From: Isoetes taiwanensis
Lineage: Eukaryota; Streptophyta; Lycopodiopsida; Isoetales; Isoetaceae
Assembly (NCBI GenBank): GCA_021234155.1
Contig: JAJEKV010000017.1
Span: forward strand, 10,487,525 to 10,551,524
Reading direction: 5' to 3'
DNA length: 64,000 nucleotides
The notes below the pieces were generated by a model, which was given only the letters and a program-made list of their open reading frames with translations, did not search any database and was not told the DNA's origin. Within the stretch, counting starts at the first letter, position 1; each line of letters begins with the position of its first letter. Positions 35,140 to 46,637 of this stretch are shown piece after piece. The position numbers and the translations under genes were made by a program.

Positions 35140-36591
35140 CTATGGAAAAGGCTGTTGAGGTTGCTTTCCGAGATGGCACGCAGCACACTCAAGCTTGACA
35201 CATTTCAGAGAGGGAATACCTGTAACCATCTTGTTCTTGTACAAAGCATGTACAGCAGTGCCTCCAACATGACCAAAACGAGCATGCCACAGATGCTCAG
35301 CAGTCAAATCAGCACATACAAGACCATGTTCAGTCTTATGAACTGAACCATCAAAGACATACAAGCCATTCTGCAGCGTCCACTGTGCCATGAACTGCAG
35401 ACTTTTCAAGTCAATTCCTTCAAGTGGATTTCTGCCCAGCAGATAGGCTTTTCCATTTCCGAGAACAATGTAATGGCCTGCTTTATCAAATTCAGCAGCA
35501 GACATGATATTAGACTGTAATCCGGGAGCAAACATGACATTCCTCACCTTACTAACTACATCACGTCCATGCAATTGAAAAGCTACAATCCCCTTTCCTG
35601 TGATAGGAAGAGAATATCCATCACCCATCTTCACATCACCTCCAGATCGAGGTTCAAGTTCAGAAAACACATCTGAATCTCCAGTAAGATGAACCGTGGC
35701 CCCTGAGTCCAAAATCCAGTCCTTCTGTAAGGTGCTGGCCGCTGCTGCAAGATTCAGATATTCAGCATCAAAAGTGGCACATGCAACAGCACTTGTCTCT
35801 CCCTTAGAGTTGACTGCTGTGCTTCTCGTGTCAGTACCCTTTGAGCTTTTCTTCTCCTTCTTACAATTCGAACTGTAGTGACCCTTTTCACCACAATTCC
35901 AGCACTTGAACTCCTTGGATTTCTTACCTTCAGACTTCACATTTTCTGACTTCCTAGAGTCTTTGCTATCAGCAAACTTCTTCTTGGTGTCTGCCCGAGA
36001 AGTAGACACAAAATTAGCATGGTCCACTCTCCCATCCCTTTGCTTCTGCACCAACTCCTCTTGTTGCAGTAGAATGGTTACTTTGGCTATATCAATCTTC
36101 TCCTTGTACCTGATCTTCGAAGAGATAATATCGTACGAAGGAGGAAGACCAACCAAGATATCTTGAATCAGCTGTTTTTCAGACAGCACTCCACCAGCAG
36201 CCATGTAATCCAAGCGCCATTGCTTCATCTGAGTAAGGTATGCCGTGACAGATTTGAAGTCACCTAGTTGGGCATGTCTTATTTTGTTCTGGATCAGCAT
36301 TTGGGTAGCCATACCCTTGCTATCAAGAGACTTCTCCAAATGAGACCACATCTCTTTAAACTCAGTAAAATGGTTGATTTCATGACCAATTGTCTCTTCA
36401 GCCAACATTTTGACAAGAGCACAAGCTTTCTGGTTTATCCTGCCAGCATCTGCTGACTTGGTGCTGATAAAGTCTTTATCAAACACCGCTCCCATGTCAC
36501 TAAATATCAAATAATTCACCATAAACTTCTTCCAAGCATGGTAATTATTATTAGTGAGCTTTGCATTCTGTGAGAACTTGAATGGATCCAT
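35140..36591 (-). CDS. Copia gag, protease and pre-integrase
   Basis: The 483-residue open frame starts MDPFKFSQNAKLTNNNYHAW. It carries the UBN2-type gag (KEMWSHLEKS, LPPSYDIISSKI), a CCHC zinc knuckle (CWNCGEKGHYSSNC), the protease active site (WILDSGATVHLT) and the gag-pre-integrase segment (LWHARFGHVGG ... CAACHLGKQ). It ends in TAG within the pre-integrase/integrase junction; the next codon continues the same frame into integrase, so a single C-to-T change of a CAG codon would explain it. The start ATG lies about 320 bp inside the 5' LTR, as expected. Confidence 0.93.
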   Translation of the reverse strand: MDPFKFSQNAKLTNNNYHAWKKFMVNYLIFSDMGAVFDKDFISTKSADAGRINQKACALVKMLAEETIGHEINHFTEFKEMWSHLEKSLDSKGMATQMLIQNKIRHAQLGDFKSVTAYLTQMKQWRLDYMAAGGVLSEKQLIQDILVGLPPSYDIISSKIRYKEKIDIAKVTILLQQEELVQKQRDGRVDHANFVSTSRADTKKKFADSKDSRKSENVKSEGKKSKEFKCWNCGEKGHYSSNCKKEKKSSKGTDTRSTAVNSKGETSAVACATFDAEYLNLAAAASTLQKDWILDSGATVHLTGDSDVFSELEPRSGGDVKMGDGYSLPITGKGIVAFQLHGRDVVSKVRNVMFAPGLQSNIMSAAEFDKAGHYIVLGNGKAYLLGRNPLEGIDLKSLQFMAQWTLQNGLYVFDGSVHKTEHGLVCADLTAEHLWHARFGHVGGTAVHALYKNKMVTGIPSLKCVKLECAACHLGKQPQQPFP

Positions 36592-36910
36592 GAATTTCTC
36601 TTGCTTTCAGCAGCCAAAAAAATGGTTGAGAAAACAAATTCGCCACCAAACAAAGCACCCACCAGAAAAGTTGAATCTTGAATTTTGTCGCCAAAAAGGT
36701 CTTGGAAAACTCGAATCTCACACCAGAACTTGCTGGAAAATCTGAATTGCTCTCCCAAAACACTTCCTCCAGGCCAAAAAGCAAGAATCTTCTCCAATGC
36801 TGCAAATGAGATATTCCACCACCAAATCTCAGCCAAAGAACTCCTGGAAACAATGGCCAATCCAATTTGGATGCTTTTCCAATAGCTTGCTCTATTCTTC
36901 CCTCAAGAAA

Positions 36911-36923
36911 GCGTCTGATACCA
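36911..36923 (-). other. Copia primer-binding site
   Basis: Immediately after the 5' LTR on the coding strand the sequence is TGGTATCAGACGC. It is complementary to the 3' end of initiator methionine tRNA over the first ten bases, the usual plant Copia primer. Confidence 0.92.
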
Positions 36924-37271
36924 TGATAGAACTAGTGCAAAACCAGCACAAACCCGCAAGATCGACTCAAGAGATAGAATAGAAGACAAGAACAACTCTA
37001 TTGAGAAAAGCAATAGCAAATACAATCTCTACTTCTGAGCATTGCATAGTACATAACATACAATCAATATATGCAACTGGTGAGACTAAGAATAGTAGTC
37101 TACCGTTTAACCACCGCCCACTAATTACGGCACTGATTTAGGGTCGGTGCTCAGTGCTGACAAAGTGCTGCCTTCTGTACATTTCAGCACCTTCTCAACA
37201 CCTATGTGCTAAGTGCTGAACCACTGTTGTTTCAGCACATTATGCTTAGTCAGCATATTTATATTCCAACA
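36924..37271 (-). repeat. Copia 5' LTR
   Basis: 348-bp long terminal repeat, identical to 31992-32339 except for one base. It is followed by the tRNA primer-binding site on the coding strand and flanked on the outside by the CGACA target duplication. Confidence 0.96.
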
Positions 37272-37296
37272 CGACAAAGGGATGCGTTTCTACTGG

Positions 37297-38230
37297 TTAA
37301 AACTCAACTTTTAATCCCCAAAAACCCTCGAATCTTAGAACCTAAGCCATATGAATTTATTCCTCATGTATCCGGCCTTCCTTCTGTCGTTTGGGATGAA
37401 TTGCCGTCCTTTTTCCATGATCAAAGTAGCCCTCTTTATCATTGGAAGCATCATTTTGACATGGAATTGGTTCATGCTCATGGGATTCTTATAAATACGT
37501 TTGATGAAATGGAATCAGAGGTTTTGGAAGCTATCAGAAGCAGAATCCCTGCTGCGAAGGTGTTAGCAGACAAAATTTATCCAATCGGTCCACTTATTGA
37601 AGCCGAATATTTCGTTGATGATGCATCAAAGAGATGCAATGAAGAGTCCTGTCTACAGTGGCTAGATAAACAAGAAGACTCTTCTGTGCTCTACATTTCA
37701 TTTGGAAGTTGGACTGCCATAAATAAAGAACAGGTCATTGATTCGGATTATTAGCAGCAGCTAAGCCTTATTTATGGGTTTTGCCTGAAGAGTTCAAAAA
37801 ATTCCTTCCACCAGAATTGGAGGAGGTGGGAAATGGACACATAATACACAACCCGGGCACCACGTAAACCTTCGACCCGCGGATCTATAGGTGGGTTTCT
37901 CGACCCATTGTGGTTGGAATTCTATAATAGAAGCTATTAGTCTTGGAGGAATTCCTATGATAGCATGGCCTTTCACGATGGATCAGCCTATCAATGCAAG
38001 GTATTTGGTAGATGAGCTCAAAGTTGCAAATGGATGTTCATGAGCAAGAGAACGGACTTGTAGTTAGAGAAGAGGTGCAAAGGGTTGTGCTAGAGCTTCT
38101 AGTTGGGCTGCAGTCAAAGGACTTCAAACTTAGAGCTAAGAAGCTCCATGTTGCTGCAAAAATCTTTGTTTCCAGCAATGGACCCTCTGCTCTAAACCTA
38201 AAGAAGTTCGTGCTCAAGATTACATCCTAG
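37297..38230 (+). pseudogene. UDP-glycosyltransferase (GT1) C-terminal two thirds, decayed
   Basis: The open part to 37752 reads EPKPYEFIPHVSGLPSVVWD, then HGILINTFDEMESEVLEAI, KIYPIGPLIE, CLQWLDKQEDSSVLYISFGS. This is the middle of a plant family-1 glycosyltransferase. Frame changes follow. Pieces of the PSPG sugar-donor box ([23 protein letters not shown] and [17 protein letters not shown]) are readable at about 37890-38030, and the C-terminal helix region lies to 38230. The N-terminal acceptor domain is missing; SOD sequence lies there instead. Intact enzymes transfer sugars to small molecules in the cytosol; this copy is non-functional. Confidence 0.9.
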
Positions 38231-41200
38231 CCTATTTGAATTTGGACATGCAGATGTGCATTTTATTAACATGATGTTACATACGATGAGATATAATCAC
38301 AATAAAAGGGTTTGAGCTTACACAATAAAAGGGTTTGAGCTTAAATTCTATTGAGTAACGATTTGAAGCAAAGTTGTTCTTTTATCTGTAGAGTTAGTGT
38401 AGTTTTAATAGCAAAGGAATTAAGTGAAGTTTAAAAGAAGTCACAGGCATGGAGGATTTCGTTGCCATGTTAGAAAGAGCTTGGTACTAATTATCCATTA
38501 TAGAAGTAGTTGAAATGCTACAATTTTTGCATCAAGGAATGGTCCCGTCTATATGACATAATGCTGGTAGGCCTAGTCAGGGTATGGCAGAATGCTCTTG
38601 ATCTACACATAATATGTCCTTAGAAAACCCCAGAAAGGACAATTTTAAAACCAAGCATTTTAATGTACTATGTCCTCTATAATTTGCATGCTCTAAAACA
38701 TCATACTGGATCAAAATTCGTTGTCTAAAATTAACTTGTGGTATCAATTAGTTAAGCTTGGAGCTTCTTTGCTGCTTTCAGAACCGGCCCTTTTTGATGG
38801 TACTTCAACAACCGATTTTCTAAGGGGATTAACTGGTGGCCCAAAGAAAACCCTGTATAGAACATTATTAACTACTGTAAGCAACAGTAAAAATCCAGCA
38901 GCATAAGCTAAGAAACCATCTGAAAACTCTGGCCATTGAAGAGGAGCATCCACTGATTCTGCAAAAAAGCAAAAGTTTGGAAACGGGTTACAGTGATGTT
39001 CCATCTGTATAGTGGCAGGGCGTTTATTTTGAGCATTTAAATGGCTCCATTCGTCGTGCAGATTATTCAGCTAAAGAATCTTATGTTCCGCTGGTATGAA
39101 TGCATTGTTTGGCATTATCTAATTTGTTTTTGTTCGTCTATTTCTAACTTGCACTTGATTCCTCTATTTCTAGCTTGCAACAGGTTATTGGTAGCATCAG
39201 CTCGAGAATCTGTGCCGTAGCATTTTATAATGCGAGAATAGAGCTTATGATAATTTCTACCGCTGTTGAAGCACTATCTGATGGAGAACATGTCTGAGGT
39301 AATTGAATTCTTTTACTATTCAATAGTTCATGAATGATTGGGTATGCTAATTTAAATTTATAGAAGTCTTTGGCATTAAGTTTGTGTGAAGCCAGATATG
39401 TGCAAAGAGTAAACATGTCGCATCATATCCGATTTTCTCTGCAAATAGTAAACAGGCCCCAGTTAGAGGTCGAGTTTGTGTGTGGCGTTCTTCCCCCAAT
39501 CCTTCTTAAACCTATTTTTATAAGTATCTGATCAGCGTATCTGTTTTCTATATTCAATGAAGAGTGGAACATTGTTTGCAGAATGTGGAGAACCGTGGAA
39601 TTGAATATAATATTACTACTGAAATGTATGGCAATTTTGCTTTATATTTTTCTCATTTGCAAGGTGTCATATAGTTTAGGCTAACCATCTTTGAACAGAT
39701 CTGAAGAAAGTCTACGTGGAATACATAGGTTGGAATACCGCTGCTGGAGAGTTCATGTCTGTTTGATGCGTCTGTGAGGGTGTCGGATAACGAATTTGCA
39801 TTGGCATTCTTAAGGTAATTGCTAAATGCTCTCATTCTTAGTTATGGATGGATCACATGCAGGGATTAGAATGCTGCATCGTTATATCTGCCTGGCCTTC
39901 TGCCAGGCACCAAAAGCAGCAACATTCTTCTTTGTCTGTTTATCTGCATTCTTGTGAATTTTGAACATGTGCCTTTCTCGAATATTTCAGACAATACCAG
40001 AGAACACATACATGAGAAACATAGCTTTAAATAACGCAGCCTGCCAGACACACAGGTCTCAGAAACAAATATGCTCGCGGTACCAGAAAAACAGTTTGTG
40101 TGCATGCATACAATAAGCAAAATGCCATAGAGTCCGGTCCTTCTGCCTGTGATGGACTTGAGGTAACGTCCCTGCATTCTGTTGTTCCGAAATTAGCCTT
40201 TAAATTAGAAGCCATCCGACATTAAAAGGAAGAGAAATAGCCTGAAAAGACATACTTGATTGAATTGTAGAGCCTTCAGGGCAGTAATGGCAGAATAAGC
40301 ACATGACAATAAAATTAACCTGGATCTATATCTTTGCATAAAAGTTTAAAAGTCACCATGGTAGCTGGAAAAGAGTTGGATAATGGAACCCTTTGTTATA
40401 AAATATATAATGGAATTGCAGTTTAAGCAGGCTATCATGAAGCAACTTACAAATCATGAATGAGAGGCCTTTGGGGCAGAGAAAACCATGGGAGCATGGT
40501 CTTACGTGTAAAGAAAGAACTGTGGCCGTGCTGCGATCTTAAGTTGATAGTTGCAAGTTATTGGAGTAGCCATATTCCTCTTATTGTATAAATTGGTCAA
40601 GGCAGTATGAATGCAGACCAAGTAAAATGCAAAAAATGTGAGTGCTTGTGACATTGTATAAAGTATAAAGGCTTTGGTTTGCAGTGCAATGATTATGTGG
40701 GGACCACCAATATGGTATCATGCCTAAAACCACGACTGAAAAGAGAAAAGTGATACAAGAAAATATCGATAGTCATGCAATATGAACTAGGAGTAACATG
40801 TGAACTTTTTGCTACTCAAGGTTGTCAAGTCACAAATGAATTTCTCCACATGTCAATCCATATACTCAAGATACTTCGTAGAAAATGAATGTCATATAGT
40901 TTGGTAGTTCTTTTGCGTATTTTATATCATTTTTGACATGCATAGAGAGTTAAAAGTTGTTTATTAAAGCTACAAGTTTCCGTGACAACGTTACTCCTCA
41001 TTATACCAAACAAGCGCAGCCTTGGTGCAAAGCTTATGGATTGGGGGTGGCTGCAAGCAACTCCATTGGGACACAATCCTTCTATCGAAATCTATTGCTG
41101 CTGTGTTCTGAGAAATCGTAGACCATTCTGTCAGGTTTTGCATTGGCTGAAGGTATCAAAACTAGTGGCCTCTCAAAATGGGTCGGTCAGAGTTTTTACT

Positions 41201-41744
41201 TCTTGAAGTCAGCTTGGTAACATAGGTTTACTTCAAATACTTGCCAAAAAGAACTATTTTTCTTCAACTTCTAGCAGATGGTGCTTTGTCAATACATGGC
41301 CAATATCAAATCCACCAAATGCAATATGTTGCAGGATGCTTGAAGGTCATATACACTATTAGTAATTCAGATGAAATATTTTGGACTTGCTACACTTTCA
41401 ATTTTGGTGCCTAGAGTTCCACACGTTCTTTCTTTTGCTTCCTTCAATAATGTTGGGTTGCTTATATTGTTATGGTAGTGCCTTTAATTTGCATTTTCTA
41501 TAGATATATGCATTTTAAAAAATGCTCTATCATCTCCATACGGTAGACATGCTTATTAAGTCTTGAATTTAAATTGCATGTGTTCTTTGAATTTGGGAAT
41601 ATAGACATTTCTAGAAAGCAAGCCATCCCCTCTGGGAACTACTAACACCATTGTTGACATGTAGAAATAACGTTGAGGAGAATGACATCGAATATAGCAA
41701 ACTACCTATGTTATGGAGCTGTCTATGCTAGATGCAAAACTTCT
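38231..41744. other. Mostly non-coding; a few exon-like pieces
   Basis: A minus-strand open stretch at 38744-38986, just after a possible acceptor (TATACAG), reads WPEFSDGFLAYAAGFLLLLT with one hydrophobic segment and a Ser/Lys-rich tail. It may be a last exon of an unrecognised gene. On the plus strand, exon-like pieces at about 39582-39661 (between TTTGCAG and AG|GTGTCA) and 39700-39812 occur. No family was recognised for any of these. Confidence 0.3.
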
Positions 41745-42088
41745 TTTTTGTGCGAACAGGTATTATCATCCACTTCTCTATTGACCTTTCCCATTGTTTT
41801 AACACCCTTTCTTTTGTCTTGCGGAATTGTTTTATTGACCTTTCCCATTGTTTTAACACCCTTTCTTTTGTCTTGCGGAATTGTTTTGTTTCCAGCCAGC
41901 AAATACATGAAATTCATTTTCAAGCCAGCTGGACTTGTGGATCTGTCATTTTAGTTAGATTCAAAAAGCATATTTGCGGTGTAGAAAATAATATAAAATG
42001 CTATTTTTTTGAAGCAAACATACTTAATGCAATTGCAATATAATAGTATGAATGCACATGTGGCGTGCACCAAATTATCTTTTATGTG

Positions 42089-42655
42089 TTCCGAAAAAAC
42101 CTGATGACGGGGGAAAACCTCCCAGAGGTAATGAACATAGAGTGAAAGAAAGAGCTAGCAAGGGATCTTTTATATATAATCCGGCATAATCTCGAATGTT
42201 ATCTGTTCCCGTACGTGAACCAAATAATATGATGCAAGCAAAAGTTCCTAAACTCATAAAGATATAAAACAGTGTGTAAGTTAACATGCTTGCATATCCG
42301 TTTGAGTTTCCAGCAATTATTCCAATCATAAGATATCCAATTTGACTTATTGGAGAATATGCAAGCATGCGTTTCATGCTCGTTTGAGTGATCGCAATCA
42401 AATTGCCTAATATCACACTAAGAATAGCTAATATCTCTAAAAGGAAATGCCATTCATTCGATGAGAAGGAAAAAATAATATTGAAGATTCGAGTAGCTAA
42501 AGCTAGAGCGGCTACTTTCGAGCGCCAGAAAAGAAGAGCAACAACCGGGGTTGGGGAGTCGAGTCGAAAAAAGGATCATTATTCACTCTTTCCTCTCATT
42601 CGCAACCGGTGCATGAGACTCTCATTTCACACGGCTCCTAAGTAATAAAAAAGGA
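42089..42655 (-). pseudogene. ndhB: Plastid ndhB fragment, array copy 1
   Basis: On the minus strand, the 3' end of the ndhB group II intron (domain V helix with GAGCCGTG ... CACGGTTC pairing) is followed by exon 2. The exon reads from SPTP through [25 protein letters not shown] and [12 protein letters not shown] to GFFG, where plastid sequence stops. Intact NdhB is a membrane subunit of the plastid NDH complex. The fragment lacks exon 1 and the C-terminus and is nuclear plastid DNA. An indel near 42525 breaks the start of the exon. Confidence 0.92.
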
Positions 42656-42888
42656 ATTATGTTTTTTTTACTTATTACCCTCCTCGCGTATGTATAAGAT
42701 GTAATAATTTATAGATTTGTACAAAGAATTACTAATCTTTAACTTTTCGAGGAATCCTTCATCGATGGTTTTGTGCGAACAGGTATTATCATCCACTTCT
42801 CTATTGACCTTTCCCATTGTTTTAACACCCTTTCTTTTGTCTTGCGGAATTGTTTTATTGACCTTTCCCATTGTTTTAACACCCTTTC

Positions 42889-43113
42889 TGCATGACTGTA
42901 TATATTTGGGTGTTTCTGCATTTTATATGTTAGGACAGTTTGTCAGCAGGCTGATTGCTGCCACGGTTTTTCCCTCGAAAACCCTTCGGGGCGGGGGTTT
43001 TTTAACCCGGGCAGTAATCCGCTTGCTGCGTTTTTGTATTGGGTCCCATAGACCGATTGGTCTCCGTGGACGATAAAAGTACCTTCCTTCCTTCCTTCCT
43101 TCCTTCCTTCCTT
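42889..43113. repeat. Extra block in long array unit, with CCTT-repeat tail
   Basis: The block is inserted within CCCTTTC|TTTTGTC relative to short units. It contains a GC-rich hairpin (CCCTTCGGGGCGGGGG region) and ends in a CTTC/CCTT microsatellite. The same block is at 46177-46410 and 47433-47667. The microsatellite tail and insertion character suggest a small non-autonomous retroelement or a foreign insert that was amplified with the array. Confidence 0.7.
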
Positions 43114-43334
43114 TCTTTTGTCTTGCGGAATTGTTTTGTTTCCAGCCAGCAAATACATGAAATTCATTTTCAAGCCAGCTGGACTTGTGGATCTGTCATT
43201 TTAGTTAGATTCAAAAAGCATATTTGCGGGTAGAAAATAATATAAAATGCTATTTTTTTGAAGCAAACATACTTAATGCAATTGCAATATAATAGTATGA
43301 ATGCACATGTATGCACCAAATTATCTTTTATGTG

Positions 43335-43902
43335 TTCAAAAAAACCGATGACGGGGAAAACCTCCCGGAGGTAATGAACATGGAGTGAAAGAAAGAGCTA
43401 GCAAGGGATCTTTTATATATAATCCCAAGCATAATCTCGAATGTTATCTGTTCCCCGTGACGTGAACCAAATAATATGATGCAAGCAAAAGTTCCTAAAC
43501 TCATAAAGATATAAAACAGTGTGTAAGTTAACATGCTTGCATATCCGTTTGAGTTTCCAGCAATTATTCCAATCATAAGATATCCAATTTGACTTATTGG
43601 AGAATATGCAAGCATGCGTTTCATGCTCGTTTGAGTGATCGCAATCAAATTGCCTAATATCATACTAAGAATAGCTAATATCTCTAAAAGGAAATGCCAT
43701 TCATTCGATGAGAAGGAAAAAATAATATTGAAGATTCGAGTAGCTAAAGCTAGAGCGGCTACTTTCGAAGCAGCAGAAAGAAGAGCAACAACTGGGGTTG
43801 GGGAGTCAGAGTCGAAAAAAGGATCATTATTCACTCTTTCCTCTCATTCAGAACCGTGCATGAGACTCTCATTTCACACGGCTCCTAAGTAATAAAAAAG
43901 GA
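43335..43902 (-). pseudogene. ndhB: Plastid ndhB fragment, array copy 2
   Basis: Same segment as array copy 1. This copy has the best-preserved start of exon 2 ([16 protein letters not shown]) but carries differences near the NIRDYAG region and at the 3' junction. Confidence 0.9.
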
Positions 43903-44359
43903 ATTATGTTTTTTTTACTTATTACCCTCCTCGCGTATGTATAAGATGTAATAATTTATAGATTTGTACAAAGAATTACTAATCTTTAACTTTTCGAGGA
44001 ATCCTTCATCGATGGTTTTGTGCGAACAGGTATTATCATCCACTTCTCTATTGACCTTTCCCATTGTTTTAACACCCTTTCTTTTGTCTTGCGGAATTGT
44101 TTTATTGACCTTTCCCATTGTTTTAACATCCTTTCTTTTGTCTTGCGGAATTGTTTTGCTTCCAGCCAGCAAATACATGAAATTCATTTTCAAGCCAACT
44201 GGACTTGTGGATCTGTCATTTTAAGTTAGATTCAAAAAGCATATTTGCGGTGTAGAAAATAATATAAAATGCTATTTTTTTGAAGCAAACATACTTAATG
44301 CAATTGCAATATAATAGTATGAATGCACATGTGGCGTGCACCAAATTATCTTTTATGTG

Positions 44360-44926
44360 TTCCGAAAAAACCTGATGACGGGGGAAAACCTCCCAGAGGT
44401 AATGAACATAGAGTGAAAGAAAGAGCTAGCAAGGGATCTTTTATATATAATCCGGCATAATCTCGAATGTTATCTGTTCCCGTACGTGAACCAAATAATA
44501 TGATGCAAGCAAAAGTTCCTAAACTCATAAAGATATAAAACAGTGTGTAAGTTAACATGCTTGCATATCCGTTTGAGTTTCCAGCAATTATTCCAATCAT
44601 AAGATATCCAATTTGACTTATTGGAGAATATGCAAGCATGCGTTTCATGCTCGTTTGAGTGATCGCAATCAAATTGCCTAATATCATACTAAGAATAGCT
44701 AATATCTCTAAAAGGAAATGCCATTCATTCGATGAGAAGGAAAAATAATATTGAAGATTCGAGTAGCTAAAGCTAGAGCGGCTACTTTCTTTAGCGCCAG
44801 AAAAGAAGAGCAACAAGCGGGGGTTGGGAGTCGAGTCGAAAAAAGGATCATTATTCACTCTTTCCTCTCATTCAGAACCGTGCATGAGACTCTCATTTCA
44901 CACGGCTCCTAAGTAATAAAAAAGGA
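44360..44926 (-). pseudogene. ndhB: Plastid ndhB fragment, array copy 3
   Basis: Same segment as array copy 1. It is intact from MILGNLIAI to GFFG, with changes near 44790-44835 at the start of exon 2 and a one-base loss in an A run at about 44745. Confidence 0.9.
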
Positions 44927-45385
44927 ATTATGTTTTTTTTACTTATTACCCTCCTCGCGTATGTATAAGATGTAATAATTTATAGATTTGTACAAAGAAT
45001 TACTAATCTTTAACTTTTCGAGGAATCCTTCATCGATGGTTTTGTGCGAACAGGTATTATCATCCACTTCTCTATTGACCTTTCCCATTGTTTTAACACC
45101 CTTTCTTTTGTCTTGCGGAATTGTTTTATTGACCTTTCCCATTGTTTTAACATCCTTTCTTTTGTCTTCTATGGAATTGTTTTGCTTCCAGCCAGCAAAT
45201 ACATGAAATTCATTTTCAAGCCAACTGGACTTGTGGATCTGTCATTTTAAGTTAGATTCAAAAAGCATATTTGCGGTGTAGAAAATAATATAAAATGCTA
45301 TTTTTTTGAAGCAAACATACTTAATGCAATTGCAATATAATAGTATGAATGCACATGTGGCGTGCACCAAATTATCTTTTATGTG

Positions 45386-45943
45386 TTCAAAAAAACGATG
45401 TGGGGAAAACCTCCAGGTAATGAACATAGAGTGAAAGAAAGAGCTAGCAAGGGATCTTTTATATATAATCCGCATAATCTCGAATGTTATCTCGCTCCCC
45501 GTCACGTGAACCAAATAATATGATGCAAGCAAAAGTTCCTAAACTCATAAAGATATAAAACAGTGTGTAAGTTAACATGCTTGCATATCCGTTTGAGTTT
45601 CCAGCAATTATTCCAATCATAAGATATCCAATTTGACTTATTGGAGAATATGCAAGCATGCGTTTCATGCTCGTTTGAGTGATCGCAATCAAATTGCCTA
45701 ATATCATACTAAGAATAGCTAATATCTCTAAAAGGAAATGCCATTCATTCGATGAGAAGGAAAAAATAATATTGAAGATTCGAGTAGCTAAAGCTAGAGC
45801 GGCTACTTTCGAAGCAGCAGAAAGAAGAGCAACAAGCGGGGTTGGGGAGTCGAGTCGAAAAAAGGATCATTATTCACTCTTTCCTCTCATTCAGAACCGC
45901 ATGAGACTCTCATTTCACACGGCTCCTAAGTAATAAAAAAGGA
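45386..45943 (-). pseudogene. ndhB: Plastid ndhB fragment, array copy 4
   Basis: Same segment as array copy 1, with several small losses near the 3' end (45390-45420) and a changed stretch at 45490-45505 in the GSRTG codons. Confidence 0.9.
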
Positions 45944-46176
45944 ATTATGTTTTTTTTACTTATTACCCTCCTCGCGTATGTATAAGATGTAATAATTTAT
46001 AGATTTGTACAAAGAATTACTAATCTTTAACTTTTCGAGGAATCCTTCATCGATGGTTTTGTGCGAACAGGTATTATCATCCACTTCTCTATTGACCTTT
46101 CCCATTGTTTTAACACCCTTTCTTTTGTCTTGCGGAATTGTTTTATTGACCTTTCCCATTGTTTTAACACCCTTTC

Positions 46177-46410
46177 TGCATGACTGTATATATTTGGGTG
46201 TTTCTGCATTTTATATGTTAGGACAGTTTTTCAGTCAGCAGGCTGATTGCTGCCACGGTTTTTCCCTCGAAAACCCTTCTTCGCGGGGGTTTTAACCCGG
46301 GCGATGTCATCCGCTTTGTTTGCGTTTTTGTATTGGGTCCCATAGACCGATTGGTCTCCGTGGACGATAAAAGTACCTTCCTTCCTTCCTTCCTTCCTTC
46401 CTTCCTTCCT
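46177..46410. repeat. Extra block in long array unit, second copy
   Basis: Same block as at 42889-43113, with differences at CAGCAG/CTGCTG-rich and GC-rich points and a different number of CTTC repeats. Confidence 0.7.
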
Positions 46411-46637
46411 TTCTTTTGTCTTGCGGAATTGTTTTGTTTCCAGCCAGCAAATACATGAAATTCATTTTCAAGCCAGCTGGACTTGTGGATCTGTCATTTT
46501 AGTTAGATTCAAAAAGCATATTTGCGGGTAGAAAATAATATAAAATGCTATTTTTTTGAAGCAAACATACTTAATGCAATTGCAATATAATAGTATGAAT
46601 GCACATGTGGCGTGCACCAAATTATCTTTTATGTGTT

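Larger units (their letters stand above)
31992..37271 (-). mobile_element. Ty1/Copia LTR retrotransposon, complete with LTRs and TSD
   Basis: Two 348-bp LTRs (31992-32339 and 36924-37271) flank the coding region. On the coding strand they start TGTTGGAATATAAATA and end TTCTATCA. They differ at a single position (32146 C versus 37078 T), so the insertion is recent. The target duplication CGACA is perfect (31987-31991 and 37272-37276). Internally, on the minus strand, the order is gag, protease, integrase, RT and RNase H, the Copia order. A TAG at 35140 and frame breaks in the RT region interrupt the polyprotein; some may be consensus errors given the near-identical LTRs. Confidence 0.97.
31930..37295 (+). 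pseudogene. Cu/Zn superoxide dismutase exon fragment, split by Copia
   Basis: Up to 31991 the sequence encodes LIPGLHGFHVHPSGDT, and after the Copia element (from 37277) it continues with the remainder of TKGCVSTG, followed by a GT that could be a splice donor. This is the conserved copper-binding segment of plant Cu/Zn-SOD (GLHGFHVH, with two Cu ligand His). Only one exon was seen; neighbouring SOD exons are absent. SOD converts superoxide to hydrogen peroxide and oxygen; this fragment cannot. It is followed directly by unrelated glycosyltransferase sequence. Confidence 0.78.

Noticed and set aside
42668-42871. Minus-strand open frames repeated in each array unit (beginning MGKVNKTIPQDKRKG)
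   Set aside because: They are by-products of the internal duplication in the tandem unit, with no domain and no codon signature. They recur only because the unit recurs.
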